Positions 7,790-16,750 of a stretch of 64,000 nt of DNA are shown piece after piece (position 1 is the stretch's first letter; each line of letters opens with the position of its first letter). The translations under genes and the position numbers were made by a program. This stretch comes from Amycolatopsis alba DSM 44262 (GTDB taxonomy: Bacteria; Actinomycetota; Actinomycetes; Mycobacteriales; Pseudonocardiaceae). The notes under the pieces are model-generated. The model saw nothing but the letters and a program-made list of their open reading frames with translations, searched no databases and was not told the origin of the DNA. Location of the stretch: NCBI RefSeq assembly GCF_000384215.1, contig NZ_KB913032.1, positions 5,910,588-5,974,587 on the forward strand, given 5' to 3'.

Positions 7790-8874
7790 CCCCTCGAAGC
7801 GGCGAAACGGTTGACGGGGCGGGGCAGGCCGAGTGCCGCGCGCAGGGTCGTGCCCGGCTCGGGCACGCTCAGCACCCCTTGGGTGCGGAGTTTCGGGAGC
7901 ACGGTTTCGAGTAGCGGCGGCAGATCGGCCGCCAGCTCCGCCGGATGCAGCCGGACACCGTCGACGACCGTGCCCAGCCACGCGAGCAGATCGGCGAGAC
8001 CGTCGGTGGAACCGGTGTACCGCAGGCGTTCGGTGTGCTCCCAGCGGATCGACGAGTCGAGGCGCCGCAGCCGCTTTTCGGCCGTCTCCTTCGTGTTCAG
8101 CAGGACCTCGACTTCGGCGAAGACGCGGGGCGTACCGGATTCCCGCGCCCGATGGACCCGGCGGCGCAGGTCGTCGAGTCCGCTGCCGCCGACCAGGACG
8201 ACGTCGGGCCGAGCCTCGTCCACCAGGTGTTCCGGGGCGATCACGACCGGCAGGCCCTGCGGCGGCCTCGGCGTGATCAGCGGGCCCTTGACCGAGAACG
8301 CCGTGCCCTCGAAGTCGACGTGGTGGACCTTGTCGGGATCCAGGTAGCGGCCGGACTCGACGTCCTTGATGACGGCGTCGTCCTCCCACGAGTCCCAGAG
8401 CCGCCGCACCACGTCGACGACGTCGGTGACCTCCCGGCTCAGCCCCGCCGGATCCAGCGGACCGACGCCGACGGTGGCGAGGGAGTCCGCGTCGTCGGCC
8501 GCGCCGACCAGCCAGGCGGCCCGGCCGTGCGACGCGTGGTCGAGGCTCGCCAGCTGGGTCGCGACATGGAACGGCTCGGTGGTGGTCACGTGCGCGGTCG
8601 CGCCGAGGCCGATCCGGTTCGTCCGCGTGGCGACGTACGCGGCCCGGCCGAGCGCTTCCAGCCGGAGACCGCTCGGCGGCGGCAGCGGCGAATCGTCGAA
8701 GGTGACCAGCGTGAACCCCGCGATCTCGGCCGCGAGGACGAGATCGACCAGCGTGTGCGGGCTCAGTCGTTCGGCGACCGGGCGCTCGTCACCGAGTCCC
8801 GCCGCGGGATGTGCGCCGTCGCCGTCGAGTTCGACCGCGAGGCGCACCGGGCTGCCGTCAGTCCGGGAAGTCAT
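7786..8874 (-). CDS. LLM class flavin-dependent oxidoreductase
   Basis: A luciferase-like protein of 362 residues, more divergent than its partner. Typical features are the N-terminal barrel strand with LAAEIAGFTLVTFDDS, the TNRIGLGATAHVTTTEPFHVA segment (given here as landmarks of strands 3-4), and TPRPPQGLPVVIAPE near the flavin pocket. It is the first gene of a two-gene minus-strand operon, preceded by GAGAGG before the ATG. The end overlaps the NtaA-like gene by 4 bases. The two may form a two-component or sequential system for one compound, probably organosulfur or amine-containing (inference). Confidence 0.85.
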   Translation of the reverse strand: MTSRTDGSPVRLAVELDGDGAHPAAGLGDERPVAERLSPHTLVDLVLAAEIAGFTLVTFDDSPLPPPSGLRLEALGRAAYVATRTNRIGLGATAHVTTTEPFHVATQLASLDHASHGRAAWLVGAADDADSLATVGVGPLDPAGLSREVTDVVDVVRRLWDSWEDDAVIKDVESGRYLDPDKVHHVDFEGTAFSVKGPLITPRPPQGLPVVIAPEHLVDEARPDVVLVGGSGLDDLRRRVHRARESGTPRVFAEVEVLLNTKETAEKRLRRLDSSIRWEHTERLRYTGSTDGLADLLAWLGTVVDGVRLHPAELAADLPPLLETVLPKLRTQGVLSVPEPGTTLRAALGLPRPVNRFAASRG

Positions 8875-8990
8875 CGCATACCGCCTCTCGTCCAGATCTT
8901 TCGAGAGTTAACGGCCGGACCGGTGTCGCGCACGCTTGTTCAGGATGTGGGAGCGGGAATGAAAGCCCGCCCGCCGATGTCGCAGCCGTC

Positions 8991-9722
8991 ATGGTCATCC
9001 CTCTCGACGATCCGGTCTGGGCTTCGCTGACCGGGCAGCACACACGTTTCGCCGAACGTTCCGGCCAGGTCCTGCGCTACCAGGTCGACGTCGCGCCCTT
9101 CCTCGCCCTGCCACCCGAACCGGACGACGGGGTCTGGGCCGACGTCGCCGCGCTGGCGGGTCCGGGCGCGACGGTCACCGTGCACAACTCGCTGCCCGTC
9201 CCGCCGGAGTGGGAGGTCGTCGACAGGATCGGCGGGGTACGGCTGGTCGACGTCGCGCTCGAAGCCGCCGAAGATCCCGAAGCCATCCGGCTGGGACCGG
9301 ACGACGTCCCGGAGATGCTGGACCTCGTCGAGCGGACCAAACCGGGGCCGTTCCGGAAACGGACCGTCGAATTGGGGACCTATCTGGGAATCCGGCGAGA
9401 CGGCGCCCTGATCGCGATGGCGGGGGAGCGGCTGCACCCGCCCGGCTGGACCGAGATCAGCGCCGTCTGCACCGACCCCGCGTATCGCGGTCAGGGGCTG
9501 GCGACCAGGCTCATCCGCGCGGTCGCGGCGGGGATCCGGGCCCGCGGCGAGACACCGATGATGCACGCGGCGGCGTCGAACACCTCGGCCATCCGCCTGT
9601 ACCAGTCGATCGGTTTCGAACTCGTGCCCCGGCCGGACTTCGTGCTGGTCCGTGTCCCGGAAGGAAGCTCTCATGACGACCTTGCCCGTACTCGATCTCT
9701 CACGCTTCCGCGACCCCGGTGA
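8991..9722 (+). CDS. GNAT family N-acetyltransferase
   Basis: A 243-residue protein with a C-terminal GNAT fold. Motif A reads AVCTDPAYRGQGLATRLIRA (acetyl-CoA pyrophosphate loop RGQGLA), followed by motif B AASNTSAIRLYQSIGFE. The N-terminal half resembles the extended amino-acid-type GNAT (FR47-like) proteins. The ATG at 8991 is preferred though no good ribosome site precedes it. The gene overlaps the start of the next gene by 50 bases and probably shares its transcript. Substrate unknown. Confidence 0.8.
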   Translation: MVIPLDDPVWASLTGQHTRFAERSGQVLRYQVDVAPFLALPPEPDDGVWADVAALAGPGATVTVHNSLPVPPEWEVVDRIGGVRLVDVALEAAEDPEAIRLGPDDVPEMLDLVERTKPGPFRKRTVELGTYLGIRRDGALIAMAGERLHPPGWTEISAVCTDPAYRGQGLATRLIRAVAAGIRARGETPMMHAAASNTSAIRLYQSIGFELVPRPDFVLVRVPEGSSHDDLARTRSLTLPRPR

Positions 9723-10665
9723 TCGTGAGGAATTCCTCGCCGACCTCCGCCGGGCGGCTCGCGAGGTCGGGTTCTTCTACATCGTCGGGCATGGGGTGCC
9801 TCCGGAGCTGAGCGAAGAGATCTTTTCGGTGGCACGCCGTTTCTTCGCGTTGCCCGAGTCGGACAAGCTCACGATCGAGAACGTCGGGTCGCCGCAGTTC
9901 CGGGGCTACACCCGGACCGGCAACGAATACACCGGCGGTTCCCGCGACTGGCGTGAACAGATCGACGTCGGCCCGGAACGCGAAGCGGTCGAACCCGCGC
10001 CCGGCGATCCGGCCTGGGTACGGCTGATCGGCCCGAACCAGTGGCCTGACGCGGTACCGGAGCTGCGCGAGATCACGCTGGCGTGGCAAGCGGAGGCGTT
10101 ACGGGTGAGCCGGGAGGTGCTCCGGGCCCTCGCGGCGAGCCTGGGGCAGGACGAGGGCTACTTCGACGCTTGGTTCGACGAGGAAGCCGCTACCCACCTG
10201 AAGATCGTCCACTATCCGCCGAGGCAGGCCGCCGACGAGGAACAGGGCGTCGGCTCGCACAAGGACTACGGCTATCTCGCCTTGCTGCAGCAGGACGAGA
10301 TCGGTGGTCTGCAGGTGCTGGACGACGACGGCGGGTGGATCGACGCCACCCCGATCCCCGGCGGTTTCGTGGTCAACATCGGCGAGATGCTGGAGATCGC
10401 GACCCAGGGCTACCTGCGGGCGACCCGGCACCGGGTGCTCAGCCCGCCCGCCGGAGTGGACCGCTACTCGGTGCCGTTCTTCCTCGCGCCACGGCTCGAC
10501 GCCGTCGTCGAACCGCTGGAGCTGCCCGCCGAACTGGCGGCGGCCGCCCGCGGGGTCAGCCAGGACGAGGACAACCCGTTGCTCGCTTCCTACGGGGAGA
10601 ACGCCCTGATCGGGTGGCTTCGTTCGCATCCGAAGGTGGCGAAGCGCTGGTACCCGCCCTTGTGA
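9673..10665 (+). CDS. 2-oxoglutarate/Fe(II)-dependent oxygenase (isopenicillin N synthase family)
   Basis: A protein of 330 residues with the DIOX_N segment near the start ([14 protein letters not shown]) and a C-terminal double-stranded beta-helix core. The iron ligands are the His and Asp of GSHKDYG and the distal His of [14 protein letters not shown] supplies the Arg-x-Ser that binds 2-oxoglutarate. A ribosome site AAGGAAG lies just upstream of the ATG at 9673. The gene sits divergent to two flavin monooxygenases, a combination that suggests oxidative cleavage of a sulfur- or nitrogen-containing nutrient, but this is only context. Confidence 0.87.
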   Translation: MTTLPVLDLSRFRDPGDREEFLADLRRAAREVGFFYIVGHGVPPELSEEIFSVARRFFALPESDKLTIENVGSPQFRGYTRTGNEYTGGSRDWREQIDVGPEREAVEPAPGDPAWVRLIGPNQWPDAVPELREITLAWQAEALRVSREVLRALAASLGQDEGYFDAWFDEEAATHLKIVHYPPRQAADEEQGVGSHKDYGYLALLQQDEIGGLQVLDDDGGWIDATPIPGGFVVNIGEMLEIATQGYLRATRHRVLSPPAGVDRYSVPFFLAPRLDAVVEPLELPAELAAAARGVSQDEDNPLLASYGENALIGWLRSHPKVAKRWYPPL

Positions 10666-10735
10666 AGATACGCTAACGAGGGATTTCAGAAACTCGCGAT
10701 GGACTGAACAGCGCCGCCAGGCCAGACTTCGCGCC

Positions 10736-11767
10736 ATGAAGGCATTGGTCAAAGCCGACCGAGCACCAGGTCTGGAACTCACCGACGTTCCGGACCCCGC
10801 CGTCGGCCCCGGCGACGTCGCGGTCCGCGTGCTGCGCGCCGGTATCTGCGGCACCGATCTGCACATCGACTCCTGGGACGACTGGGCGGCGCGCACCATC
10901 GCCGCGCCGCTGGTCATCGGCCACGAGTTCGTCGGCGAGGTGGTCGAGATCGGCCGGTCGGTGACGACGGTCAAGGTGGGCGACCTGGTGAGCGGCGAGG
11001 GGCACCTCGTCTGCGGAAGCTGCCGCAACTGCAAGGCCGGACGGCGTCATCTGTGCGCCAGGACCAAGGGCCTCGGCGTGCACACCGACGGCGCGTTCGC
11101 GCAGTACGCCGTGCTGCCCGAGATGAACGCCTGGGTGCACCGCACCAAGGTCGACCTGGACATCGCCGCGATCTTCGACCCGCTGGGCAACGCCGTGCAC
11201 ACCGCGCTGTCCTTCCCCGTCATCGGGGAGGACGTGCTGGTCACCGGCGCCGGCCCGATCGGCATCATGGCCGCCGCCATCGCGCGCCACGCGGGCGCGC
11301 GCAACGTCGTCGTCACCGACGTCAGCGAGCACCGCCTGGAACTGGCCCGCAAGGTCGGCGTCGATCTCGCGCTGGACGTCTCCTCGTCGACCATCGCCGA
11401 GGCGCAGGAACGGCTCGGCATGGCCGAGGGTTTCGACGTCGGCATGGAGATGAGCGGACGCCCCGAGGCGCTGCGGGACATGATCTCGAACATGTCCCAC
11501 GGCGGCCGTATCGCACTGCTCGGCCTGCCCGCGTCCGACGTGTCGGTCGACATCGCGTCCGTGGTGCTGAAGATGATCCAGCTCAAGGGGATCTACGGGC
11601 GTGAGATGTTCGAGACGTGGTACTCGATGTCCGTGCTGTTGCAGGCCGGGCTCGACATCTCGCCGGTGATCACCCACCGGTTCGGCTACACCGAGTACGA
11701 AAAGGCGTTCGCGACGGCCAGGGAAGGCCGCTGCGGCAAGGTCATCCTGGATTGGACGGAGAACTGA
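10736..11767 (+). CDS. tdh: L-threonine 3-dehydrogenase
   Basis: A zinc-dependent medium-chain dehydrogenase of 343 residues. The catalytic zinc site appears as [13 protein letters not shown] and [12 protein letters not shown]; the structural zinc site is [15 protein letters not shown]. The Rossmann motif is [20 protein letters not shown]. Length and the EMFETWYSM region match threonine dehydrogenase. It oxidises L-threonine to 2-amino-3-oxobutanoate with NAD+. The next gene, kbl, starts on the stop codon (TGATG), confirming the threonine-to-glycine assignment. Confidence 0.95.
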   Translation: MKALVKADRAPGLELTDVPDPAVGPGDVAVRVLRAGICGTDLHIDSWDDWAARTIAAPLVIGHEFVGEVVEIGRSVTTVKVGDLVSGEGHLVCGSCRNCKAGRRHLCARTKGLGVHTDGAFAQYAVLPEMNAWVHRTKVDLDIAAIFDPLGNAVHTALSFPVIGEDVLVTGAGPIGIMAAAIARHAGARNVVVTDVSEHRLELARKVGVDLALDVSSSTIAEAQERLGMAEGFDVGMEMSGRPEALRDMISNMSHGGRIALLGLPASDVSVDIASVVLKMIQLKGIYGREMFETWYSMSVLLQAGLDISPVITHRFGYTEYEKAFATAREGRCGKVILDWTEN

Positions 11768-12948
11768 TGTACGGCGCGATGCGCGACGACCTCAAGGCCG
11801 GGCTCGCCGAGATCCGGGAAGCCGGGTTGTACAAGGGCGAACGGGTGATCCAGGGACCGCAACGGGCTTCGGTCAGTGTCGCCGACGGCGACGTCCTCAA
11901 CTTCTGCGCCAACAACTACCTCGGTCTCGCCGACCACCCCGTGCTGGTCAAGGCCGCGCAAGAGGCACTGGACCGCTGGGGCTTCGGCATGGCCTCGGTG
12001 CGGTTCATCTGCGGGACCCAGCAGCCGCACAAGGAACTCGAGGCGAAGCTCTCGGAGTTCCTCGGCACCGAGGACACGATCCTCTACAGCTCGTGTTTCG
12101 ACGCCAACGCCGGGCTCTTCGAGACGTTGCTGACCGACCAGGACGTCATCATCTCCGACGAGCTCAACCACGCGTCGATCATCGACGGCGTCCGGCTGTG
12201 CAAGGCGAAGCGGATGCGCTACCGCAACCGCGACGTCGCGGACCTGGAAGCCAGGCTGAAGGAGGCCTCCGGTGCGCGGTACCGGATGATCGCCACCGAC
12301 GGCGTGTTCTCGATGGACGGCTACCTCGCGCCGCTCGACGAGATCTGCGCGCTGGCCGAGCGCTACGACGCGCTGGTCATGGTCGATGACTCGCACGCCG
12401 TCGGCTTCACCGGCCCGACCGGCCGTGGCACGCCGGAGCTGTTCGGCGTCCAGGACAAGGTCGACGTGCTGACCGGCACCCTCGGCAAAGCGCTCGGCGG
12501 GGCGAGCGGCGGCTACACCTCGGGCCGCGCGGAGATCGTCGAGATGCTGCGCCAGCGTTCGCGGCCGTACCTGTTCTCGAACTCGCTGGCGCCGTCGATC
12601 ACCGCCGCCGCGCTCGCCACGCTGGAACTCCTGGGCTCCTCGGGTGAGCTGCTGACCAAGCTGCGGGCGAACACCGAGCTGTTCCGCCGCCGGATGACCG
12701 AAGCGGGCTTCGACCTGCTCCCCGGCGAGCACCCCATCATCCCGGTGATGATCGGCGACGCCGCCAAGGCGGGCAGGATGGCGGATCTGCTGCTCGACCA
12801 GGGCATCTACGTGGTCGGCTTCTCGTACCCGGTGGTTCCGCACGGTAAGGCCCGGATCCGGACGCAGATGTCGGCGGCGCATTCGACCGAGGACGTGAAC
12901 CGGGCCGTCGACGCGTTCGTGACAGCAAGGTCCATGATGGAGGAATGA
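11767..12948 (+). CDS. kbl: Glycine C-acetyltransferase (2-amino-3-ketobutyrate CoA ligase)
   Basis: A PLP enzyme of the alpha-oxoamine synthase family, 393 residues, the usual size. The PLP lysine is about Lys241 in GTLGKALGG. Other landmarks are [24 protein letters not shown] and [11 protein letters not shown]. It cleaves 2-amino-3-oxobutanoate with CoA into glycine and acetyl-CoA, completing the Tdh pathway. The start is the ATG that shares one base with the tdh stop, and the end overlaps the lysR gene by 4 bases, so the three genes form one operon. Confidence 0.95.
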   Translation: MYGAMRDDLKAGLAEIREAGLYKGERVIQGPQRASVSVADGDVLNFCANNYLGLADHPVLVKAAQEALDRWGFGMASVRFICGTQQPHKELEAKLSEFLGTEDTILYSSCFDANAGLFETLLTDQDVIISDELNHASIIDGVRLCKAKRMRYRNRDVADLEARLKEASGARYRMIATDGVFSMDGYLAPLDEICALAERYDALVMVDDSHAVGFTGPTGRGTPELFGVQDKVDVLTGTLGKALGGASGGYTSGRAEIVEMLRQRSRPYLFSNSLAPSITAAALATLELLGSSGELLTKLRANTELFRRRMTEAGFDLLPGEHPIIPVMIGDAAKAGRMADLLLDQGIYVVGFSYPVVPHGKARIRTQMSAAHSTEDVNRAVDAFVTARSMMEE

Positions 12949-13859
12949 TCGATCCGCGACGGCTGCGCGTGCTGCGCGCCCTCGCCGACCACGGCACCGT
13001 GACGGCGGCGGGACAGGCGCTGCACCTGACGCCGTCCGCGGTCTCCCAGCAGCTGGCCGCCCTCGAAGCCGAGTGCGGCCAGCAGCTGCTCCGCCGGTGG
13101 GGCAGGCGGGTTTCGCTGACCTCCGCCGGCGAGCTGATGGTGGTACACGCCAACGCCGTCGCCGCCGAACTGGAACGGGCGCACGCCACGCTGGCCGCGC
13201 TCGACTCCGGTGTCCAGGGGATGGTGCGGCTGGCGAGTTTCGCCTCCGCGATCACCATGGTCGTCGCACCGGCCATCGCCTCGCTGCGCGCCGGTTCGCC
13301 AGGGGTCTCCATTCAGGTGCAGGACGTCGAGGGGCACGCGAGCATCCCGCTGCTGCTCGACGGCGAGGTCGATCTGGCGATCACCGAGGAGTACCGGCTC
13401 TCGCCACGGACGGATGAAAGCAGGCTCACCCGGTTCCCGTTGTACGTGGAGCCGTTCGACGTCGTGCTGCCCACCGCGCACCGGCTCGCGGAAGCGTCCG
13501 AAGTGGACATCGACGAACTCGCCGACGACGACTGGATCGCCCCCAAGCCAGGGAATCCCTGCCGCGACGTGCTGATGATCGCGTGCGCCAACCCGGAGAT
13601 CCGGCATGTCTCCGACGATTTCCGCGCGATCACCACCCTGGTCGCCGCGGGTGAGGGCGTGGCCTTGGTGCCGCGCAACGCTTTCACCGCGGTCCCCGGT
13701 TCGGTCGCCATCCCCTTGCGGGGTGAGCCGCCGCTGCGCCGCGTGTTCGCCGCTGTCCGCCGGGGGAGCGCGGATCACCCGCTGATCAAGGCCGTGCTCG
13801 CGGCCCTGCTGGACGCGGCGCCGGGTGATGCGAATGCGGACCGGGGGAGTCGCACTTAG
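12945..13859 (+). CDS. LysR family transcriptional regulator
   Basis: A 304-residue LysR protein. The N-terminal winged helix reads [20 protein letters not shown] and [20 protein letters not shown] type 2 periplasmic-binding-like effector domain follows. It is the last gene of the tdh-kbl operon (ATGA overlap with kbl), an uncommon arrangement since LysR genes usually diverge from their targets. It could sense threonine, glycine or a related metabolite (inference). Confidence 0.88.
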   Translation: MIDPRRLRVLRALADHGTVTAAGQALHLTPSAVSQQLAALEAECGQQLLRRWGRRVSLTSAGELMVVHANAVAAELERAHATLAALDSGVQGMVRLASFASAITMVVAPAIASLRAGSPGVSIQVQDVEGHASIPLLLDGEVDLAITEEYRLSPRTDESRLTRFPLYVEPFDVVLPTAHRLAEASEVDIDELADDDWIAPKPGNPCRDVLMIACANPEIRHVSDDFRAITTLVAAGEGVALVPRNAFTAVPGSVAIPLRGEPPLRRVFAAVRRGSADHPLIKAVLAALLDAAPGDANADRGSRT

Positions 13860-13892
13860 GATCTTGGCACCTGCCGTCGGAGGAAAGACAGG

Positions 13893-14897
13893 GTGCGGAT
13901 GCTCCAGATCGATGGCCTCACCTGGACCCTGACGATCGGGTTGATACTCGGGCTCCTGGCACTGGATCTCATTCTCGCGGCCGTGCGGCCGCACAAGGTC
14001 GGCTTCGGCGAGGCGGTGGCCTGGTCGATCGGCTACATCCTGGTCGCGGTGGCGTTCGGCGTCTGGCTGACGCTCGCGCACGGCGGCGACTTCGGGCAGC
14101 AGTACTTCGCGGGTTACATCGTGGAGAAGAGCCTGTCGGTCGACAACCTCTTCGTCTTCGTGATCATCATGAGCACCTTCGCGGTGCCAGAGGAACATCA
14201 GCACAAGGTGCTCACGTTCGGCATCGTCGTCGCGCTGATCATGCGCGCGATCTTCATCGCGCTCGGTGCCACGCTGCTTTCGTTGTTCTCCTTCATGTTC
14301 CTGTTGTTCGGGCTGCTGCTGATCTACACCGGGATCCAGCTGTTCCGGCACCGGGACGAGGATCCGGACGTCGAGAACAACGTGGTGGTGCGGACCGCGC
14401 GCCGCCTGCTGCCGCTGTCGCAGGATTACGACGGCGGGAAGCTGTTCACCCGGCTCGAAGGCAAGCGGGTGGGCACGCCGCTGGTGGTGGTGCTGCTCGC
14501 GATCGGCGGGATCGACCTGCTGTTCGCGCTGGACTCGATCCCCGCCGTCTTCGGTGTCACCGACGAGCCGTACCTGGTCTTCGCCGCCAACGCCTTCGCC
14601 CTGCTGGGCCTGCGCGCGCTGTACTTCCTCGTGAAGGGCCTGCTGGACCGGCTGGTGTATCTGTCGGCCGGGCTCGCGGTGATCCTCGGGTTCATCGGGA
14701 TCAAGCTGATCCTGCACTGGGCCCATGTGGACATAAACGAGAACGTCCCGGAGATCTCGACGCCGGTCAGCCTCGCGGTGATCATCGGCATCCTCGTCGT
14801 GGTGACGGTGGCGAGTCTGCTCAAGACCCGCAACGATCCCTCCGCCAAGGCGCATCCGGGGTCGCTGCGCGGCTCTCGTCCGTCCGAAGAGGACTAG
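13893..14897 (+). CDS. TerC family integral membrane protein
   Basis: A 334-residue protein with about eight or nine hydrophobic helices. The TerC signature is clear: EKSLSVDNLFVFVIIMSTF early and LFALDSIPAVFGVTDEPYLV later, each with a conserved acidic residue in the membrane. TerC proteins have been linked to tellurite resistance and to manganese or calcium export during protein secretion. Start GTG at 13893 with GGAGGA upstream (ATG two codons later is possible). No yybP-ykoY-like manganese riboswitch fits in the 33-base gap. The 3' end overlaps the convergent TetR gene by 4 bases. Confidence 0.92.
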   Translation: MRMLQIDGLTWTLTIGLILGLLALDLILAAVRPHKVGFGEAVAWSIGYILVAVAFGVWLTLAHGGDFGQQYFAGYIVEKSLSVDNLFVFVIIMSTFAVPEEHQHKVLTFGIVVALIMRAIFIALGATLLSLFSFMFLLFGLLLIYTGIQLFRHRDEDPDVENNVVVRTARRLLPLSQDYDGGKLFTRLEGKRVGTPLVVVLLAIGGIDLLFALDSIPAVFGVTDEPYLVFAANAFALLGLRALYFLVKGLLDRLVYLSAGLAVILGFIGIKLILHWAHVDINENVPEISTPVSLAVIIGILVVVTVASLLKTRNDPSAKAHPGSLRGSRPSEED

Positions 14898-15466
14898 CGC
14901 CAGCCGTGCGTGAGGAGGTCGAAGATCTCCTCGACGGCCTTCCTCGGGTCCGATGTGCCGCGGGTGAGCGCCGGGATGTCCAAGACGAACCGCGCGAGTG
15001 CGCGGGAGGCCACGTCGTCGTGGTCCGCGCCGGCGTCTTCGGCGATGGCGGCGCCGAGGGCCGCGGCGTGCCGGGTCCACATGCGTTCGCCGTACTCCTG
15101 CAGCGCGGGGGTGCCGCTCACCAGCGCGGTGAACTCGGGGTACTGGGGATGGGCCGTGAGCGGGAGCCAAGTGGCGAGCACGTACTCGCGTAGGGCCTCG
15201 ACGACGCTCTGCCCTGCTTCGCGCTCTCGCACGGCGGCGATCAGGTTCGCTTCGCGGTCCTGAGCCTCGTCGAAGACCAACGCTTCCTTGCCGGTGAAGT
15301 GCTTGAACAGCGTCGTGGTCGACACGTCCGCCGCGTCGGCGATGTCGCGGATGCTCACCTGGTCGTAGCCCCGCTCCAGGAACAGCTTCAGGGCGGCGTC
15401 CGCCAAGGCCTGGCGGGTGGCCGCCTTCTTGCGTTCGCGCCGTCCCGGTGTCTCCATACGCTGCAC
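14894..15466 (-). CDS. TetR family transcriptional regulator
   Basis: A protein of 190 residues (187 if the second ATG at 15455-15457 is used). The N-terminal helix-turn-helix reads SIRDIADAADVSTTTLFKHF, strongly TetR-like. It diverges from a TetX-like FAD monooxygenase gene with a 73-base gap holding an inverted repeat, the standard layout of a repressor controlling a detoxifying oxidase. Confidence 0.9.
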   Translation of the reverse strand: MQRMETPGRRERKKAATRQALADAALKLFLERGYDQVSIRDIADAADVSTTTLFKHFTGKEALVFDEAQDREANLIAAVREREAGQSVVEALREYVLATWLPLTAHPQYPEFTALVSGTPALQEYGERMWTRHAAALGAAIAEDAGADHDDVASRALARFVLDIPALTRGTSDPRKAVEEIFDLLTHGWR

Positions 15467-15475
15467 TCTACCTCA

Positions 15476-15504
15476 TGAGTTGTCACGGTCACTAAGTTGA
15501 CTCA
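15476..15504. promoter_or_regulatory. Candidate TetR operator
   Basis: TGAGT (15476-15480) and ACTCA (15500-15504) form inverted arms around a centre with two GTCAC repeats. It lies between the divergent TetR and monooxygenase genes. TTGACT at 15497-15502 could be the -35 element for the monooxygenase gene, so a bound repressor would block it. Confidence 0.45.
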
Positions 15505-15539
15505 TTGCACTTTTTAAGTCGTTCTGCTTTTCTGGGTTC

Positions 15540-16598
15540 ATGACGATCAGCATCATCGGAGCGGGCCCCGGCGGCCTGACCTGCGCCCGCATCCTGCAGA
15601 AGCACGGCATCCCCGTGACGGTCTACGACCGCGACCCGCATCCGCTTGCCCGTAACCAGGGCGGCAACCTCGACCTGCACGCGAACGACGGACAGTTCGC
15701 GCTGCGCGAAGCCGGTCTGCTCGACGAGTTCTACGCGCTCGCCCGCCCGGAAGGGCAGGAGATGCGCAAGCTGGATGCGAACGGGCGGCTCCTGGAACAC
15801 CACGTCCCGGCCGAAGGGGAGCTGTTCAAACCGGAGATCGACCGAGGCCAGCTGCGTGGCCTGCTGCTCGACTCGCTGGAGCCGGGCACCGTGCGGTGGG
15901 GTTCTGTTTTGGAGAGGGTCGACCTTCCGGGGCGTCTGCGGTTCGCCGACGGGACGACCGTCGAAACGGATCTGGTCATCGGTGCCGACGGCGCGTGGTC
16001 ACGGGTCCGCCCGGCGGTGTCGGCTGCGGTGCCCGAGTACTCCGGGTTCACCTTCCTGGAGGCCTGGTTCGACGACGTCGAGAACGCGCATCCCGAACTC
16101 GCCGCGCTCGTCGGCCAAGGCGGCGCGACGGCGGCCGACGGCGACCGCTGCCTCTTCGCCCAGCGCAACAGCGGCGACCACATCCGGGTCTACATCATCC
16201 AGCGCCTCCCCGCGGATTGGGTCGGTTCCCGTGGCACCTCGCAGATCCGCGCTCATCTGCTTGACGCCTTTTCCGGATGGTCGCCATCGATGTTGCGGAT
16301 GATCACGGAGAACGACGGACCGTATGTGGATCGGCCGCTGTATGTCCTGCCGGTCCCGCACGCGTGGGAGCACACGCCGTCGGTGACCTTGCTCGGCGAT
16401 GCCGCCCATCTGATGCCTCCGCTCGGCGTCGGCGTCAACCTGGCCATGCTCGATGCCTGCGAACTCGCTCTCGCGCTGGCCGGTTCCGCCAGTCTCGGCG
16501 AGGCGGTCGCGGTCTACGAGAAGACCATGCTTCCCCGTTCGGAGGAATTCGCGCGGCGGCTGGAGAACGGTGTGGCGGGTCTGCTCGAAGTGGACTGA
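15540..16598 (+). CDS. FAD-dependent monooxygenase (TetX/PHBH-like)
   Basis: A 352-residue class A flavoprotein monooxygenase. It has the FAD-binding GAGPGG motif at residues 7-12, the DG-type motif VIGADGAWSRVR, and the second FAD motif LLGDAAHLMPPLGVGVNLAM. The closest well-known relatives are TetX-type and other small aromatic hydroxylases. No ribosome site is visible before the ATG, so the mRNA may be nearly leaderless. Control by the divergent TetR is likely; the substrate is unknown and may be a polyketide or antibiotic. Confidence 0.88.
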   Translation: MTISIIGAGPGGLTCARILQKHGIPVTVYDRDPHPLARNQGGNLDLHANDGQFALREAGLLDEFYALARPEGQEMRKLDANGRLLEHHVPAEGELFKPEIDRGQLRGLLLDSLEPGTVRWGSVLERVDLPGRLRFADGTTVETDLVIGADGAWSRVRPAVSAAVPEYSGFTFLEAWFDDVENAHPELAALVGQGGATAADGDRCLFAQRNSGDHIRVYIIQRLPADWVGSRGTSQIRAHLLDAFSGWSPSMLRMITENDGPYVDRPLYVLPVPHAWEHTPSVTLLGDAAHLMPPLGVGVNLAMLDACELALALAGSASLGEAVAVYEKTMLPRSEEFARRLENGVAGLLEVD

Positions 16599-16600
16599 TC

Positions 16601-16703
16601 GTTGCCGGAAATCGGCGACCTTGTTGCTGGATGCTTGCTCACCGCCGGACTGCCTTTGCTGAGAGTCCCTGCTTCCGCGGTATGTTGCCGAAATACGGCG
16701 ATG
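16601..16703 (+). repeat. Two upstream copies of a DUF222-HNH-linked 20-bp repeat
   Basis: Copies lie at 16601-16620 (GTTGCCGGAAATCGGCGACC) and 16684-16703 (GTTGCCGAAATACGGCGATG). Each has arms GTTGCCG and CGGCGAY around a five-base A/T-rich centre, so each is an imperfect palindrome. They precede the HNH gene and match five copies after it in the same orientation. The 152-base gap between the FAD monooxygenase and the HNH gene holds nothing else recognisable. Confidence 0.65.
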
Positions 16704-16750
16704 TGCGTTGTGGCCCGGAATTGTCGGTGGGCGGTTGTACGGTTCTTCTC

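Noticed and set aside
13860..13892. Manganese (yybP-ykoY) riboswitch before the TerC gene
   Set aside because: The gap is only 33 bases and lacks the expected paired elements.
12807..15170. A 787-codon minus-strand open frame opposite kbl, lysR and the TerC gene
   Set aside because: It spans three recognisable sense genes and shows no domain; an antisense artefact.
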